DNA of 64,000 nt from Anthopleura xanthogrammica (GCA_964019055.1 OZ025206.1:24994906-25058905); one strand, 5' to 3'; shown: positions 24,975-37,913, counted from the first letter of the stretch. Translations and numbers: made by a program. Notes: a model not told the origin generated them from the sequence alone.

Positions 24975-25480
24975 TATTTTTAGTAACTTGCGTCAGCCAT
25001 TTTGAGCAATATTCTAGATCTTTCTGAAAAATATTCTTGGGCTTGGTCCTGGTAGTTTATTGAGTAAGGTGTGTGTCTGTAATGATAAAAGCTCCTAAGG
25101 CGATATCAGCTAATTTTAGTAACTTACGTCAGCCATTTTGAGCAATATTCTAGATCTTTCTGGAAAATATTCTTGGGCTTGATCCTAGAAGTTTATTGAG
25201 TAAGGTGTGTGTCTGTAATCAGTTACAAGCTCCTAAGACGATATCGGCTATTTTTTGTGACTTACGTCATAGTGATGCATTTTGAGAAATATTCTAGATC
25301 TTTCTAGAAAAATATTTTTGGGCTTGGTCCTGGTAGTTTATTGAGTAAGGTGTGTGTCTGTAATGATACAAGCTCCTAAGACCATATCGGCTATAACTTA
25401 CGTCATAGCCATTTTAGGCAATATTATATTCTAGATCTTCCTACCAGGATTTAGGTGTTTTTATGTCTACCATGATACAA
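24975..25480. repeat. About 136-bp tandem array, interrupted by the transposon on its right
   Basis: The unit, marked by agtaacttgcgtcagccatt, tattctagatctttct, ttgggcttggtcctggtagt and aagctcctaagacgatatc, begins at about 24977, 25113, 25250 and 25393. The last copy is shortened and stops near 25490. A further piece with the same acttacgtca...ttctagatctttctgg order reappears at 31375-31440, on the far side of the DNA transposon. Confidence 0.85.
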
Positions 25481-25650
25481 GTTCCTAAAGCCTGTTTCAT
25501 TCTAGCATCGTAATCTTCGTAAGCCGCATGCGCAGACTCAGTAGCATACTGCTCATTAACAGTGCTTGTCTTTGTTTCAATCACGTGACGTTTGAGCGTA
25601 ATTTTACTTCCGGTAAATCAAGTGGTGGTCAAGGAGTCAAAACAAATAAA

Positions 25651-27952
25651 ATGGCTGCTAACTCGGGGTCTTGTATCAAACGATCGTCTTGTACATATTC
25701 AGACTATTTTATGACTTTGGAACCCAAGGTTCGAGATAGATATTTTCAAAAAGTTGAAATTTGTGATGGAATTGATCCGTATTGTCTCAAAAAGAAAGAC
25801 TTGTCCTAGGAATTCGCTGATTTTCCGCCGGTTAGTTTTCCCTACATTTCAAATTACCTAAGTGCTTTCTACATCCTTCTACACTTCCAAGCAGATGAAA
25901 GCTTTCAAAAGTATGGAAGCCTACAATTTCTTCGTTTGTGGTTGGGTGAAAGACTTGGGTACCAAGCGTTTAAAAGACGGCTCTCGACTAGTTTATGCGA
26001 GTATTGTTTACGTTTAACAGCTGATCAATGCAAATCAAATTCACTCTAGCCCCCTTTTCCTTATTCCACATAGGTAAATCATTCTCAACGATCCACAGAA
26101 ACACCTTTGAAGACATGGGCTGTAGTTAAAGAGGATGGAGAAATAATCACGGCTCACTGTAATTGTATGGCAGGGTATGTTGAGATAAACTGTTTCAAGA
26201 GTATAAGTTACGATTTACTAGCAGTAAAATACAGCTTCAACATTGGTATTACAATAAAATGCTGATACTTTATGGTCTTTCACCCGTTAGGCTGGCTGAA
26301 TCTTGCTCCCATGTTGGAGCTGTGTTGTATGCAGTTGAGACTGGAGTACGAATGCGTGACTCTGTGACATGCACCATGGAGAAAAGCAAGTGGCTCATGC
26401 CATCACATGTTAATAAGGTTACAGTATGACTAAAGCTTTCTGTTAAAAAGATTTAAATTAAAATTATATAATAAAAATTCAAACAAACACTCTATGAATA
26501 TCGACTTTAATTGCATGTTTTTAAAACTTTGTATACTCATTTTTATGGGTTTTTTAAAAAAACTTTGTATATTCAATTATTATAATTCTGTTGTTATTTT
26601 TGTGATGTGTTGATGTATTACCCTGTTGTATATAGATACCTCCAGCTCCAGTTGCTGATATTGACTTTTCTTCCGCCAAAAAGAAAAAAAAGAAACTTGA
26701 TGAATCCATATCTGGAACCACCCCAGAAACTACCAGAATATCTTCACTTCCACCCTCAATTGCTGAAGGCTCAGATATATATATACAGAAAGTTCTTCCA
26801 AGATCTTAACAAGAACTCACCTAAGAGTGCTGCCCTTATGACCCATGAACAACACCACAAAAGGTTTATTCCCAAATCAGCTACAGATGCACTCCCAAAA
26901 ACAATTCCCGAATACAGATCACCATCATCCCTGTCACTTTTGCCAGAAGAACTAGAGGATATATGTAGGAAATTTAAACTTCAAAATCTAACACCCAGCC
27001 TCATAACTTCAGTGGAGCGAGAGACCAGAAAACAGTCTGGCTCAAAAATTTGGTTTAGACAAAGAGCAGGAAGGATAACTGCATCCAAGTTGAAGCAAGC
27101 AGTTTATACAGATTGGAACAATTAAGCCATCAAAGAGTCTCATTAAGAGCATCTGCTACCCACAGAGTTATCAGTTTTCGTCTGCTGCAACCAGCTATCT
27201 AATTGCAATTGCATACACTCTGTAATTACAGTACATGGTAGTTAACTTTAATTAATGTAGAATATGAAATATATATCTGCTGATAGAATATGATAATACA
27301 CCAACTGGTTTTTCCTGATGATTTTCCTAGCTATGTATATGGGTGCAAACATGAAGCACAAGCGAGACAGGAGTATGAAAAGCTAATGAATGAGAAGCAT
27401 GAAAATGTGTCAGTTTCTGAGAGTGGTCTTTGGCTTAACTCGCAATGGCCATAATTATATGGGTGCTTCGCCAGATTGTGTTGTAGTTTGTAGCTGCCAT
27501 GGTACTGGAGTTTGTGAAATTAAGGTAAATTATATACTAAATTTTATTCATTGATTGTCTTCTCAGTATGGTGCATTTACAAAAGTTTTTTTTTCAGTGT
27601 CCACATTGCCACAAAGATGAGGAGAATGTTACTGACTGCGCTGGAGAAAAAGGATTTTGCTTGGTGAAAGATGAAGATGGGGTGAAACTAGATAGGAATC
27701 ATGCATACTATTACCAAGTGCAGGCACAAATTCATATCACTGATGTAGACTTTTGTGATTTTATAGTTTGGAACAAAAACAGCTTATTCATAGAATGAAT
27801 AATACCTGATATTGAATTTTGGGAAGAGGTCCTTCCTAAAGTGGAAAGGCTTTTTAGACGTGCTATATACTTCCAGAAATTTTAGGGCAAAAATTTACCA
27901 AGCAAATAACTAAATCACCTCTTACATCTGTAAATACCAAAAAGTCTGTATA
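25651..27952 (+). pseudogene. SWIM zinc-finger / YqaJ-type nuclease of the DNA transposon, broken
   Basis: Starts MAANSGSCIKRSS at 25651. A TAG interrupts the frame at 25807 and a frameshift near 25870 leads to KAFKSMEAYNFFVCGWVKD. Putative exons at about 26075-26175 and 26290-26420 encode a SWIM finger (HCNCMAG joined to LAESCSHVG). Coding resumes at 26637, shifts frame near 26800, and includes WFRQRAGRITASKLKQA, then PSKSLIKSICYPQSYQFS in another frame, then YGCKHEAQA at 27334. The YqaJ exonuclease core motifs are GASPD, CEIK and, after a splice at 27597, YYYQVQAQIHITDVDFCDF. At least four shifts or stops mean no functional product. In the family the protein is a putative PD-(D/E)xK nuclease of unknown role in transposition. 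Confidence 0.72.
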
Positions 27953-28007
27953 GGAAAGCTGCATGTACATATACTTATTTTAAACATATTTTAATTTTTT
28001 TCACATT

Positions 28008-28009
<2 letters not shown>

Positions 28010-28061
<52 letters not shown>

Positions 28062-28450
28062 GATTTATTGGAAAATACTACTATGGCACCTATGAGGTGA
28101 ATTACAGTATATTTACAAAAATGTGATATAAGGAGTACAATATAAATATAATTTATTCTATATAAAAATTACAATAACATTATAGTGCTGTATCTATTGG
28201 ACTGATGTTAAAGTGAAAAAAAAGTAATGGCATTTTACCAGATAATATGTATACATATAATTAACTTATTTAATGAAAAAACAAAATATTATTATAATTA
28301 TTATATTATTATTACATGTAGGTGTATTGCTAATAATAATAATAATAATTGCTCACTTATAGTGCAACTATGGGGCCACTTGGACAGTAAGAACTACAAG
28401 CAAAAGGTAGAATGAATAAAATAAAAAGGATTAAAATATATATATCATTT
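28010..28450. repeat. (AAT)n microsatellite and AT-rich repeat DNA inside the transposon
   Basis: An (AAT)n run at about 28008-28060 is followed by AT-rich sequence beginning gatttattggaaaatac, with a second short aataataat run at 28331-28350. The arrangement resembles LINE 3' tails elsewhere in the window, but no coding remnant could be read. Confidence 0.4.
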
Positions 28451-28671
28451 CAAAATGGAGACTATCCAATGCAACAAACTATATTCCTGCAAGATTCCCG
28501 TGAGAAATGGATGATGGTGTAAACAACTTGTGCTGTACTGGTTTCTGATTGGCTCAACTAACCAAAGTTTGAATACATTATTTTCATTCTATATTTTGAT
28601 TGGTTCTCGGGTTCTCTTTGTCCAAGTGACTCTATAGTTTAATAGTATTACAGAATTAATTTATACATTTA

Positions 28672-29056
28672 TTATACAAAAATATAATAAATATTTTCAA
28701 ATACAAAAAAATATTGAATGAAAAGTATGCTCACTCCATAGGAACAATTAATAGATTCAGATAAATTAGTTAGAGCACAACAAATAGATCCTACCTTGTC
28801 AATTAAGGCTAATGTTTCCCCTGGTTTAACTGCCATATGTTCTATGGGCATTGCTCTACTTTGCAAGATCTGATACTTTCTTCTTACCAATCCAATTACT
28901 CTCTCCACATGAATACGTACATTTGCAATCTTCCTAGTCTCTTCAACCTCATATGCAGATAGCTGGGATTTCCCCTTTGTGAATGCTGGTATTTTAAGGG
29001 ATGCAGAATATAAACCCACACTGTCCCCTATATCAAACCCACGATCAGCTAATACT

Positions 29057-29087
<31 letters not shown>

Positions 29088-29410
29088 AAGTTTTATTTTG
29101 CCCTTGAATGTACATATTTACAAAGATTTTGATATATAACTAGTTAAATTTACAAAAGAATATAAGAGAGCACAGCTGCTTAGAAATAGTAAAACTAATC
29201 AAGCTAAGCGGCTAGGTCGAGCGGATACTAGATGAAAATTTCAGAGCATGATGGGACTTACAAAGTACTAAAATATGAAGAATATAATTATATATGTAAA
29301 GCACAATTTGCAATAAGATATTAAATATTAAATATAAGTGTCTAGATATACTATTAAATATATATTATTTACATATAAACATTTAGAAAAAAAAAATATA
29401 TATATATACA

Positions 29411-29465
<55 letters not shown>

Positions 29466-31098
29466 TATAAATAAATAAATAAATAGAATAGGATAGGATG
29501 GGCATAAGAAAGTGCATCAATATACAATGTAATTTGGTGCTTGATTAGTAATTATTCAAAATCGAGTTTGAGATGTGACGTTTGAAACAGTTCCGACTCT
29601 TTGATTTAAGATCCTCTTGAACTGAATTCCATAGTTTGACGCCAAGAAATCGAATGTTAAATTTCCCATAATTGGTCCTAACTTTCGGCAGATAATATGA
29701 TTTTTTAGAAGCAAGTCTAGTATTAAATTGATGTACTTTTTTATGGTCTCAAAAAAATCATCAAAAACACTAGGAAGATGATTTGCGTAAAAGTCATACA
29801 TAAAAAGTACATTATGAATATAAATTATATCATCTAATTTAAGCAACCCCAATTTAAAAAAAAGAGGGCTGGAATGAGCCTTGAAGTCTGAAAAAGTCAT
29901 GATTCTGACTGCCTTTTTTTGAAGAGTGATAAGAGGCTTCAGTGAAGTTTTTACAATATCCCCTGGTAAAAGTTTTTCCAAAATACCACTCTCTACAGTA
30001 ATTGTTTTGTCACTTGCTCTTCCTCCCCAAGCAGCAGATATGAATGTTACTAATCCTTGAGGAGAAATCCCAATTAAAAACTTAACAGTGTTATGGCAGA
30101 GACCACGGAGCACCCTAAAAAGAAAGGGGGGCTATATAAGAGACTAGTATGGGAAAAAGTGGGGGGGGGGGGGGGGGGGCTAAGATTGGAAAATGTAAGA
30201 GACTAGTATGGAAAAAGGAAAAAAGCCCCCCAGCTCCGCAGTGCCTGTATGGTGCTTGTAATTGGACCATGTCTGGGCTCTTGCTAGGAGATTTGAAGGT
30301 CTCTATAAATACCTCAAAGCAGTCCAGAATAACTGCAACTTTTGTGCCAAAGTTCTTTCGAAATTCCATTGGCATTGTAGCGTGCAATATTTCTCGTTCT
30401 GGCCACTTAATTAAAAATTTGGTTCTCTGGTGAAGCCACTTGCTTATCCATCTATGCCATATCCTAGAAACAGTGGGTTGTGATATCTTGAATCTGTAAG
30501 CCAGGTCTTGTAGAGAAAGGTTTAGTCGTAGCCTGATAAGCACAAGTATCAACTGTTCAATTTATTGTAAGAGATGTAATGGATATGTAAGGTTCACACA
30601 ACTGAAACACCTGCATCAAGACTAGGAAATTTGTTAGCCCTGTATAGAACTTGGTTTTTTCTTCGTTATCTTTGAAAGAATGCTGACTTAATCCAGTGTC
30701 AAGAACTTTAGATCTTAGTTCGTATAATTCACAACTTAGCCTTTGGATTCCTTCCTGCAATCCCACAATATCGTTCATGGTGAGGTCAGTCTGACAGGCC
30801 ATCTCTTGCACTGTAGAGAGAAAGTTGACGGTATTGTGAGCAAAATCGTGAAAATATTAAACACTAATATGCAATTCAACAACTAAATATTTACATGTAA
30901 ATTACCTTTCGCCTCTTCATTAACTGACACAGGTAATGAATCGCCTTCATCTACAGGAGATTCTGCATCAAGTATTACGACTTTGCCATGAAGAACCATC
31001 AAGGCCTCTGCTGCTTCTGCACTTTCGCGTCGCTGTCGTTTCATATTGTCTCGAGAATGAGCTCTCTCTTCACGTAATTTCGCATTTTTGCGAGCCAT
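28672..31098 (-). pseudogene. DDE transposase (DDE_Tnp_4-like), frameshifted and split by a LINE insertion
   Basis: The minus-strand start MARKNAKLREERAHS is at 31098. A probable intron (about 30812-30905) leads to the second exon, with QEMACQTDLTMNDIVG and later KFYTGLTNFLVLMQVF. A frameshift near 30555 precedes LILVLIRLRLNLSLQDLAYRF and ISQPTVSRIWHRWI, a typical helix-turn-helix region. VAVILDCFEVFIE carries the first catalytic Asp. Another shift near 30303 leads to RPSNLLARAQTWSNYKHH. About 115 bp of poly-G-rich foreign DNA then intrudes (30119-30235). The gene resumes with [20 protein letters not shown] and [21 protein letters not shown], is cut by the LINE fragment, and continues [15 protein letters not shown] ... 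[16 protein letters not shown] to a stop at 28672. Family similarity is clear; function is lost. Confidence 0.82.
29056..29951 (-). mobile_element. 5'-truncated LINE fragment nested in the transposase
   Basis: On the minus strand the transposase codons for GDIV run straight into [20 protein letters not shown] and [15 protein letters not shown], the C-terminal region of a non-LTR reverse transcriptase. A stop and a 3' UTR follow, with long AT dinucleotide runs (29400-29460) and a (TTG)n tail at 29055-29087. Immediately after the tail the transposase resumes at LADRGFD. Any target-site duplication is at most a few bases (tac at each edge). Confidence 0.85.
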
Positions 31099-31370
31099 CG
31101 TCCCCGACGTCGTTTCGTGAAGTCTTTGACTATTTTTCCCTTATGACTGATTTCCTTAGGAACTCTAAAAAAACCTCTATCTTTTTCTCTATTCGATCGA
31201 TTAGTACATCCTAAAACTACGCAAGCATATATGGCATTTTAATCCTGAGTGACTAAACAAATACTGATCTCTCGTAACGACTCACGCTGGACGTGACCAC
31301 CACTTGACCACCACTTGAATTTTTATGAGCCGGGAGAAGCTAGCGGATGTGACGTCATATGAAACCCGAG

Positions 31371-33650
31371 AATTTTTAGTAACTTACGTCACATAGCCAT
31401 GCATTTTAGCAATGTTCTAGATCTTTCTGGAAAATTTTCAAGGGTTCCTCACACGAACATTAGAGATGCAAATGTACGACTTGAGACCTTAGACATGTAA
31501 ATTAATGCCGATAGTGTAAAATACGCGTGCAGCTTTCTTAGCATCTTCATTGCACAACTTTTCTTGTTTAGACCATAGTTAACTATTAACTATGTTTAGA
31601 CTAATTGGAATTTCGGCTTATCTCTGATAAAAAAGCTTCTTTTGTTTTGCGGAATATTCGATCTAGTGTTTTAGAAAAAACGCATTCTCTTCTCTTTATT
31701 TTTAGAAGATATTGCTTCGGCGTAATTTTGGCGATTTCAGCCTATTATGTTTTAATTCCGGCGAGCGAAGCTGAATTAGGGAATTTCCCTGTTACGATTA
31801 ACTTGTCTAATAATGATATTCAAAACTTAGCATTTTAAACTAAAAGGTGTATCATAACAATATATTCAATATTTGCGACTGTACTTGGAAAATGGAGGTT
31901 TTTCCCCCACACTGACCCCACTCATATACGACGAAGCCAATCGGGTACATTGCAGTATACATGGACTTATGGACATTGACTAGCTACATTTGAACGTTCG
32001 AACGTTCGATTTGCGCAAAATTTACACACGTTTTGAACTTCAACAGGGTAAAACCTTCAATTTTGCACGGGACTATACTTTTTATAAGCTTAAATGAAAG
32101 AAATTCTAAAGAGCTATACGTTTATATCTTTTTTTTAGACGCTGATTTTTCTAACGCATGGAAAAATAGATTTTTGTGTGAATTTTTGTTCAGCTTTATG
32201 ATATTTTTGAGAGCACTGAAAGTACGAAATATGATGACAAATCAAGTTATGTCTTTGTCTTTTATTCAAAAATATCCATGTCGTATTGTAGAATGATTCA
32301 CTAGCCGGCATTGATGCATGATATAGCACTCGGCGGCACAATTTTTCCTTCAAGAACACGCGCGTAGGCATCCATTTTAAATGCTGATTATCTCGAAAAT
32401 GAACTCGGGGCACCCTATTTTTCATTTCATACTCGCAATCAGCATTCAATTTCACTTTAAAAAATCGTAGTTTAAGGCATTTGGCCAGCTTAGATCGTAA
32501 ACTGTGTCGATCATGTTTTAAGCCATGAATTGATAAAACGGATCAGGGGATTTTTTTAGAAGTGACGTACTACGGGGATTCCCCTCTAGAAGCCTGATGT
32601 CAGCTGAATCATGCTGAATAACATGCAGGTAATTTCGGGATTTTTCTTGAAGTATAAAATATTTTTTCACTGTTATGTCATTTGAGAATTATACAAGATT
32701 AAAGATTTTACTTTTTAAATCTTTGAGATTCTTTTCGAGATTATTCTCGTAAAGTCAATTTCAAGAACTTCAGTTCTCGTAGGCTTCTGGTTAGCCTGCG
32801 TGCATCCGAACATATTCAACTGTGCAAAGTTCAAAGCTGGGCTGCACGAATTAAGCCCTAGCTATGATATGGTGTGAAGCATGTAGAGTGATGGCAAAGT
32901 ACGGGTTCCACTGTTCAAAAGTACTTTTAAACTCCATGGATCCCTATAGTTTACAGAGCGAATGTAGTGAATATATATTTTGAAATAAACAAACTGATTC
33001 TTCGAAGAATCGTGGTCAAGTTCGAGTTCCAACTTCCCATCGGGGAATAAATGTAGTCAGTCTTAGCATGCTAATAATAAATATTATATATTTCTATGAA
33101 GCAGAACATTTGAATAAAATTCCAATGATTTTTTCGAAAAACCTACCAAAAAACTGACTGATAGTAGATCCTGGCTCGGAACTTGGCTTTTCTTTCAGTT
33201 TATCCGGCGTTGAGAGACGTTTATATGATTCCATATGATTTGGAAAATAGGGCAAATCAAGGACACAATAGTCGAGAAGAAACTAAGGTTAGTTTTATGA
33301 CTGATAGTAGTTTTACTAAAAATCCAGAAGGGAATATCGGGAAAGGAAATTCAGAATCGAACTTATCCATATTTTTTGGGGGGCTACCTGTGGTAGCTAG
33401 CCTCCTGCGCAGCCGCTGTGAGAGTGGTAGCATGAAGGTTAACCAATGGCAATCGCGTATTCTGAGGCGGCTCTAAAAATAGAAACTGATGTATTCGGCG
33501 TGGGTATATATTAAGTACAACGATCCATTTTTATCATTCAGTGGCAGCTCATAAAAGTTTTTGAAAGTTTATAAATCTAAATCTCTTTGGAGTTCCTATC
33601 TTTGGTTACCTTCTATTTTCATTTCATACTTTTTTATCGACGATTTGACG
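31371..33650. other. Intergenic region between the transposon and the second TRAF gene
   Basis: A piece of the 136-bp array lies at 31375-31440. The rest is unique AT-rich DNA. Open frames such as 31605-31838, 32033-32296 and 33183-33476 show no recognisable domain or splice logic. The end of this stretch should include the promoter of the RING exon at 33651. Confidence 0.4.
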
Positions 33651-36600
33651 ATGGTGGTTGCGGTTTCGCAATTCAAAGGTTCTCGTAAAATCCATTTTCC
33701 CAAGCCCATCAGTCCCGGCTTAACATGTGAGAAGTGCCTGAATCTTCTAACAAACCCCAAGCAAACTACCTGTGGACACAGATTCTGCCTGGACTGCTCT
33801 GAACAACTGATGAAGTAAGTATGAAAAGAAATATCTAGACCCGGTAAGAAAGGTTGATTAAATTTACACTGGAAAATTCAGTCAAATCTCATTACTGGGT
33901 TGCTATGGTAGCAAACCAGTCTTAAAATGAGATCCGTTTTTCGGGCGTCAGGTAGACCATAATTTCACACGTCATGATTGGTCGAGAACTTGTAAACAAT
34001 GTCCAATGTCCAATGAAGTTGCCACACGACATCGAGGACGATGTAATTATAGTTTTTAGTGTTGTGTCACCATTAATTCATTCGTTCAGGGTTCGTGAAG
34101 TACTAGTTTGTCTGTAGGCATGTTGCGTACTATTGTCTTTAGGTTTTTTAACGCTACGCTTAAACTACTTACAAACACACACGCCGTACGTGGTAGACAC
34201 ACACACTAAAAGATGTTATTGAGCGATTTTGGAACGGGTTGGTCCACATACTCAAAGAGAGAAGTCTGAGAATCTATGAGCTATCTTTGAGAATCTATGA
34301 GCAAACTACGGTATGAGAATCGTAGAACTAGACAAACTAGTCAAAATAGACTAAGAGAATCTATAAACTACCTAGCTATGATCAAACTAGATCTTACCAG
34401 ATCTCAGATACAAAAAAATATACTGAGACAAACTACAGAACGAGAGACAAACTACAAAACGAGTGACAAACAAAGCTTTGATGAAAGCTGACTCCAAGAA
34501 CTTGTAGAAGTCAGACGAGCTTATAGTGATCTACAAGAAAGCGAACTGCCAAGACTCCTTGTTGAATATTTCCATTTATGAAAATACAGAAAACAAAAAC
34601 TGAGGGAAAAACAAATGACCAGTTAAACACATTTTGGCTAAGAGTATTTACATTGATAAAACATTTGTTTTGCAGCGAACAGTTTCGGTACTGAAATAGA
34701 TATGTTTATTTCATCAGCTAGTCTTGCAAGGTACTCTATAGGTCAAGTAGAAATATAATATGCGTTGACAAGTCAGTAACGCAACACTAATGTCTTACTA
34801 GAATTTAAAATGTTTTTAATAAAGGGGGACTTTGAACCCAAAAGGAACACTTTGGTAAGAAATAATAGAGTTTATCATATGACCGTATTTCACTGTACGC
34901 GTGATTCTAAAAAAAACCTTTGGGGAAAATGTCGTCAGCAAACAAAGTACGCTTTTCCGAAAAGTGTAATAATTTCCCGTTCGGACTCGCCGTTCGGACT
35001 CGCTGCCGTCAATCATGTAAAAACTACGCATTTTGATTCGCATTTATTAAAAACGCTTTGAAATCGATTGGACTTTCCCAAACAGCAGTTATTTCGCATT
35101 CCGTTCGCTCGCATCTCTTGCAGTTTCGAAGGGCTCGACATGTGTATTTTCGTCTTTTAGCGTAAATATTTTCGAAAGTGAAAAAAAATGGTAAACAACA
35201 CCTAAAGAGTAGATAATTTTAAAGATTGTCTTTACTGTTTTTAGCTCGTAACAGTCAGTTACACTTTCATTCGATGTTTGCTCACAAGAATCATGTATTT
35301 TCTCAATTTTTCAGGGATTCATCAGGAGCTGCGCGGTGTCCAGTCGATCAGGAAGAACTAACCCTTGAAAACATATTCCCCGATAGATGTTGTGAGAGGG
35401 ATATTAAGAACTTAGAATGTTACTGCTACAACTATGACAAAGGCTGCAGGTGGCTTGGTCAACTTCTCTATTTAGAGGTTCGTAATTCTTAAAATTTAAC
35501 AATTTTTTTTAGCTTCCTGATGCCCTGACGACTTCCTTTTTTCCTCCCTCTCTCCCCCTCTGTGATACAACGCGGGGAACTCAGCAGAATGACGCTATAT
35601 TACTAGGGAATTAAACACCGGAAGTCGCAGAATGAGGTCACACTCAGTGATTAAGTCAATTTACGTGACTAATTCTTCCCGCGGACGCGATCATGCTAAG
35701 AAAAAAAGTCCTTTGTCGCAAAAATAATTATTTTCTGATAGGAAGAGATTTACTGTCCTAATGTGTAGTAATGTGTAGTGAGTGGGCTTCATATTCGTAA
35801 TCCAGTAAATCTCCCATGAATGCTGTTCCCTTACTGTGAAATGGCTTCCACTTTAAAACAGTCACAAAACACAAACTACAAACTTTACTCTAGTCATGTA
35901 ACACCAGTTTTGTCAGGTTATGCTCTGTTTATAGTGGACTGTAGTACTTGTACACTAGTTAGGTAGACCCATGACTGGTGTCTGACAAATATACACCCGT
36001 TTCCCTTGGGCGTGATGTTTTCCTATTTTAAACCAGCCAAGTGTCATTCTCTTGATCATGAGTGTAAGGTTGTTTGTTTGAGTTGTATCCATGCTCCAGT
36101 CATGTTCATATGTCTTCTCACGCGCATCCGTTAAACAAACAAAACACTTATAACTTATAAGTTATTAATACTCCCTCGTCCTTCCCCTCTGGCTAACATT
36201 GTAAGTAAATTCAAATATTTTTTTTACACTACAGAAGCACGAGAAGACTGAGTGCCAATATTCACTCGAACAATGTCCCAACCCTGGCTGTAACGAAAAA
36301 CTAGAAAGAAGACATCTGGATGATCACGTGAAGAACACGTGCGACTTTAGGTTGATCACGTGCGAAAACTGTGGTGCAAACGTGATTCATAGCAATGAAA
36401 AGGTAAGAATAACTTTCAAGTATTTATTCTTATTTATGTATAATTAAAATTCGCCCTTTACCTCCCAGAAATTTATTTTCTAAAAATAACTGAAGTGATA
36501 TTTCTTTTACAGCTGCACCTTGAAAAATGTCCAAAGGTTGAGGTCCCGTGTCCCCAGGGGTGCGGAGCAATGGTAACACGAGGAGATCTTGAGGAACACG

Positions 36601-37913
36601 TAGCAAAACAATGTGTCAATGCACCGGTGGTCTGCCCGTTCGAACAAAGTGGCTGTCAGTTCAAAGTGAGTATAATTTGCCTCTCCTCCAAGGGATATTG
36701 ATGAAACTGAGAAGGAAAACATGTCGTCGAGAGTACAAATCATTGAGAACTGTTTTCAAATCTTGCTCATATCATTTAAACGGGCATACAAATATATCAG
36801 TGCTCATCATCACTGTTCAAGTTTTCTATCTAAAACAGCTAAAACTACTCTTTATTTTAGTCATTAAACTTTATTTTGTTTGTTTTTCTAAAGGGTTCGC
36901 GAGTAGACGTCGAGGAACACGAATCTGCTGCAATGACTAAACACATCCAAATATTAGGAGACCAGAACAAGCAATCGTCTGAAAGCCTGCAGAATATGAA
37001 AGAAAAAATTAAGAAGCTAGAGTCTGAGAAAGAACATCTTGAAGAGCGAATGAAGGAAAGCAGAGAAGCGCTGTCATATACCAAACAAGACTTGCAGACC
37101 CAGCAGACTAAGCTGGGAATCATAGAAAAAAGTATCACAAAACAAAAAGAAGAAATGGGGAAACTAAGAGAAATCGTAGATAATATTCAACATGAAAAAG
37201 GATCGGATATCGTGCTAGAATCTCAAATGGGGGAGATGATTTCGCTTTTGGAAAGTCAAGGGAAACGAATAACAGATCTTGAAGGAGAATTGATTCGCGA
37301 TCGGGAGACTGGAATGAGCACCAGCTATCTTGCTACAAACTCGATGAGTAGCGACAGACGACTTGAGAGGAATGAGAATATCTGCGCGCTCAGTGAAGCT
37401 AGGGTCAACCAACATGACATTAGGTTACAAATGCTTGAGGCAACGTCCTATGATGGAACATACATATGGAAAATAGATGAATGGTCCAAGAGGGTAAGAG
37501 AGGCAAGAATAGGAAAGACTACCTCAATCTACAGCCCTCCCTTCTATGTAGGGCGCTACGGGTACAAAGTATGTGGACGACTCTACCCCTGTGGAGATGG
37601 TATTGGCAAAGACTCTCATATTTCTTTGTTCTTTGTTGTGATGAAGGGAGAATTTGACGCTCTGTTATCATGGCCCTTTAGCCAGAAAGTCACATTTAGA
37701 CTCATTGACCCAAATCATGTGCAGGATGTGACGGATTCCTTCCGTCCTGATCCGAAAAGTTCGAGTTTTCAACGGCCCAAGAGCGCCATGAATATCGCTT
37801 CGGGAACACCACAGTTTGTGAGTCAAAGGGATTTGAACAATAGACGATATGTTGTTGAAGATACGCTGTATATTAAGATAACTGTAGATAGAACTGGATT
37901 AAGAGAACTTTAA
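33651..37913 (+). CDS. TRAF-family adaptor / RING E3 ligase, second gene (five exons, about 555 aa)
   Basis: Proposed exons: 33651-33814, 35315-35477, 36235-36402, 36513-36665, 36894-37913, in one continuous frame with GT/AG borders. The RING begins with CEKCLNLL and CGHRFCLDC (exon 1) and is completed by CPVDQEEL in exon 2. TRAF zinc fingers occupy residues 110-216. The coiled coil is about 225-360, rich in KKLESEKEHLEERMKES heptads. MATH starts at about 402 ([43 protein letters not shown]). The ATG at 33651 was chosen to match other TRAF starts; the frame is open upstream to 33561, giving a hydrophobic extension that I do not favour. The expected role is as for other TRAFs: receptor-proximal ubiquitin-ligase adaptor. 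Unlike the gene at 7505, coiled coil and MATH share one exon. Exons 2-5 are duplicated at 39319-42052. Confidence 0.87.
33815..35314. other. Intron 1 of the second TRAF gene
   Basis: Donor GTAAGT at 33815, acceptor ttttcag at 35314. Includes a simple-sequence-like stretch at 34240-34490 rich in gacaaactac and gagaatct motifs. No exon seen. Confidence 0.55.
35478..36234. other. Intron 2 of the second TRAF gene
   Basis: Donor GTTCGT at 35478, acceptor ctacag at 36234. No exon or element recognised. The diverged paralogous intron is 39482-40137. Confidence 0.55.

Larger units (their letters stand above)
25490..31370. mobile_element. Decayed 5.9-kb DNA transposon with DDE transposase and SWIM/YqaJ genes
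   Basis: Boundaries are inferred from the interrupted 136-bp array on both sides. Short inverted ends are visible (gtttcat at 25494-25500, atgaaac at 31359-31365), and a 16-bp perfect subterminal inverted repeat, tcaagtggtggtcaag, lies at 25618-25633 and 31303-31318. It carries two convergent genes: a SWIM/YqaJ-type nuclease gene on + and a DDE (DDE_Tnp_4-like) transposase on -. Both are broken. Such a pair recalls eukaryotic ISL2EU/IS4EU-type elements; this superfamily label is from memory and tentative. Later insertions include an (AAT)n run at 28010-28060 and a LINE fragment at 29056-29951. Confidence 0.75.

Noticed and set aside
30149..30433. Plus-strand frame starting with a poly-Gly run
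   Set aside because: It overlaps the poly-G insertion and the antisense of the broken transposase.
33561..33650. N-terminal extension of the second TRAF gene with a hydrophobic stretch (possible signal anchor)
   Set aside because: The frame is open but the extension has no counterpart in the other RING exons. TRAF proteins are cytosolic and start shortly before the RING, so the ATG at 33651 is preferred.
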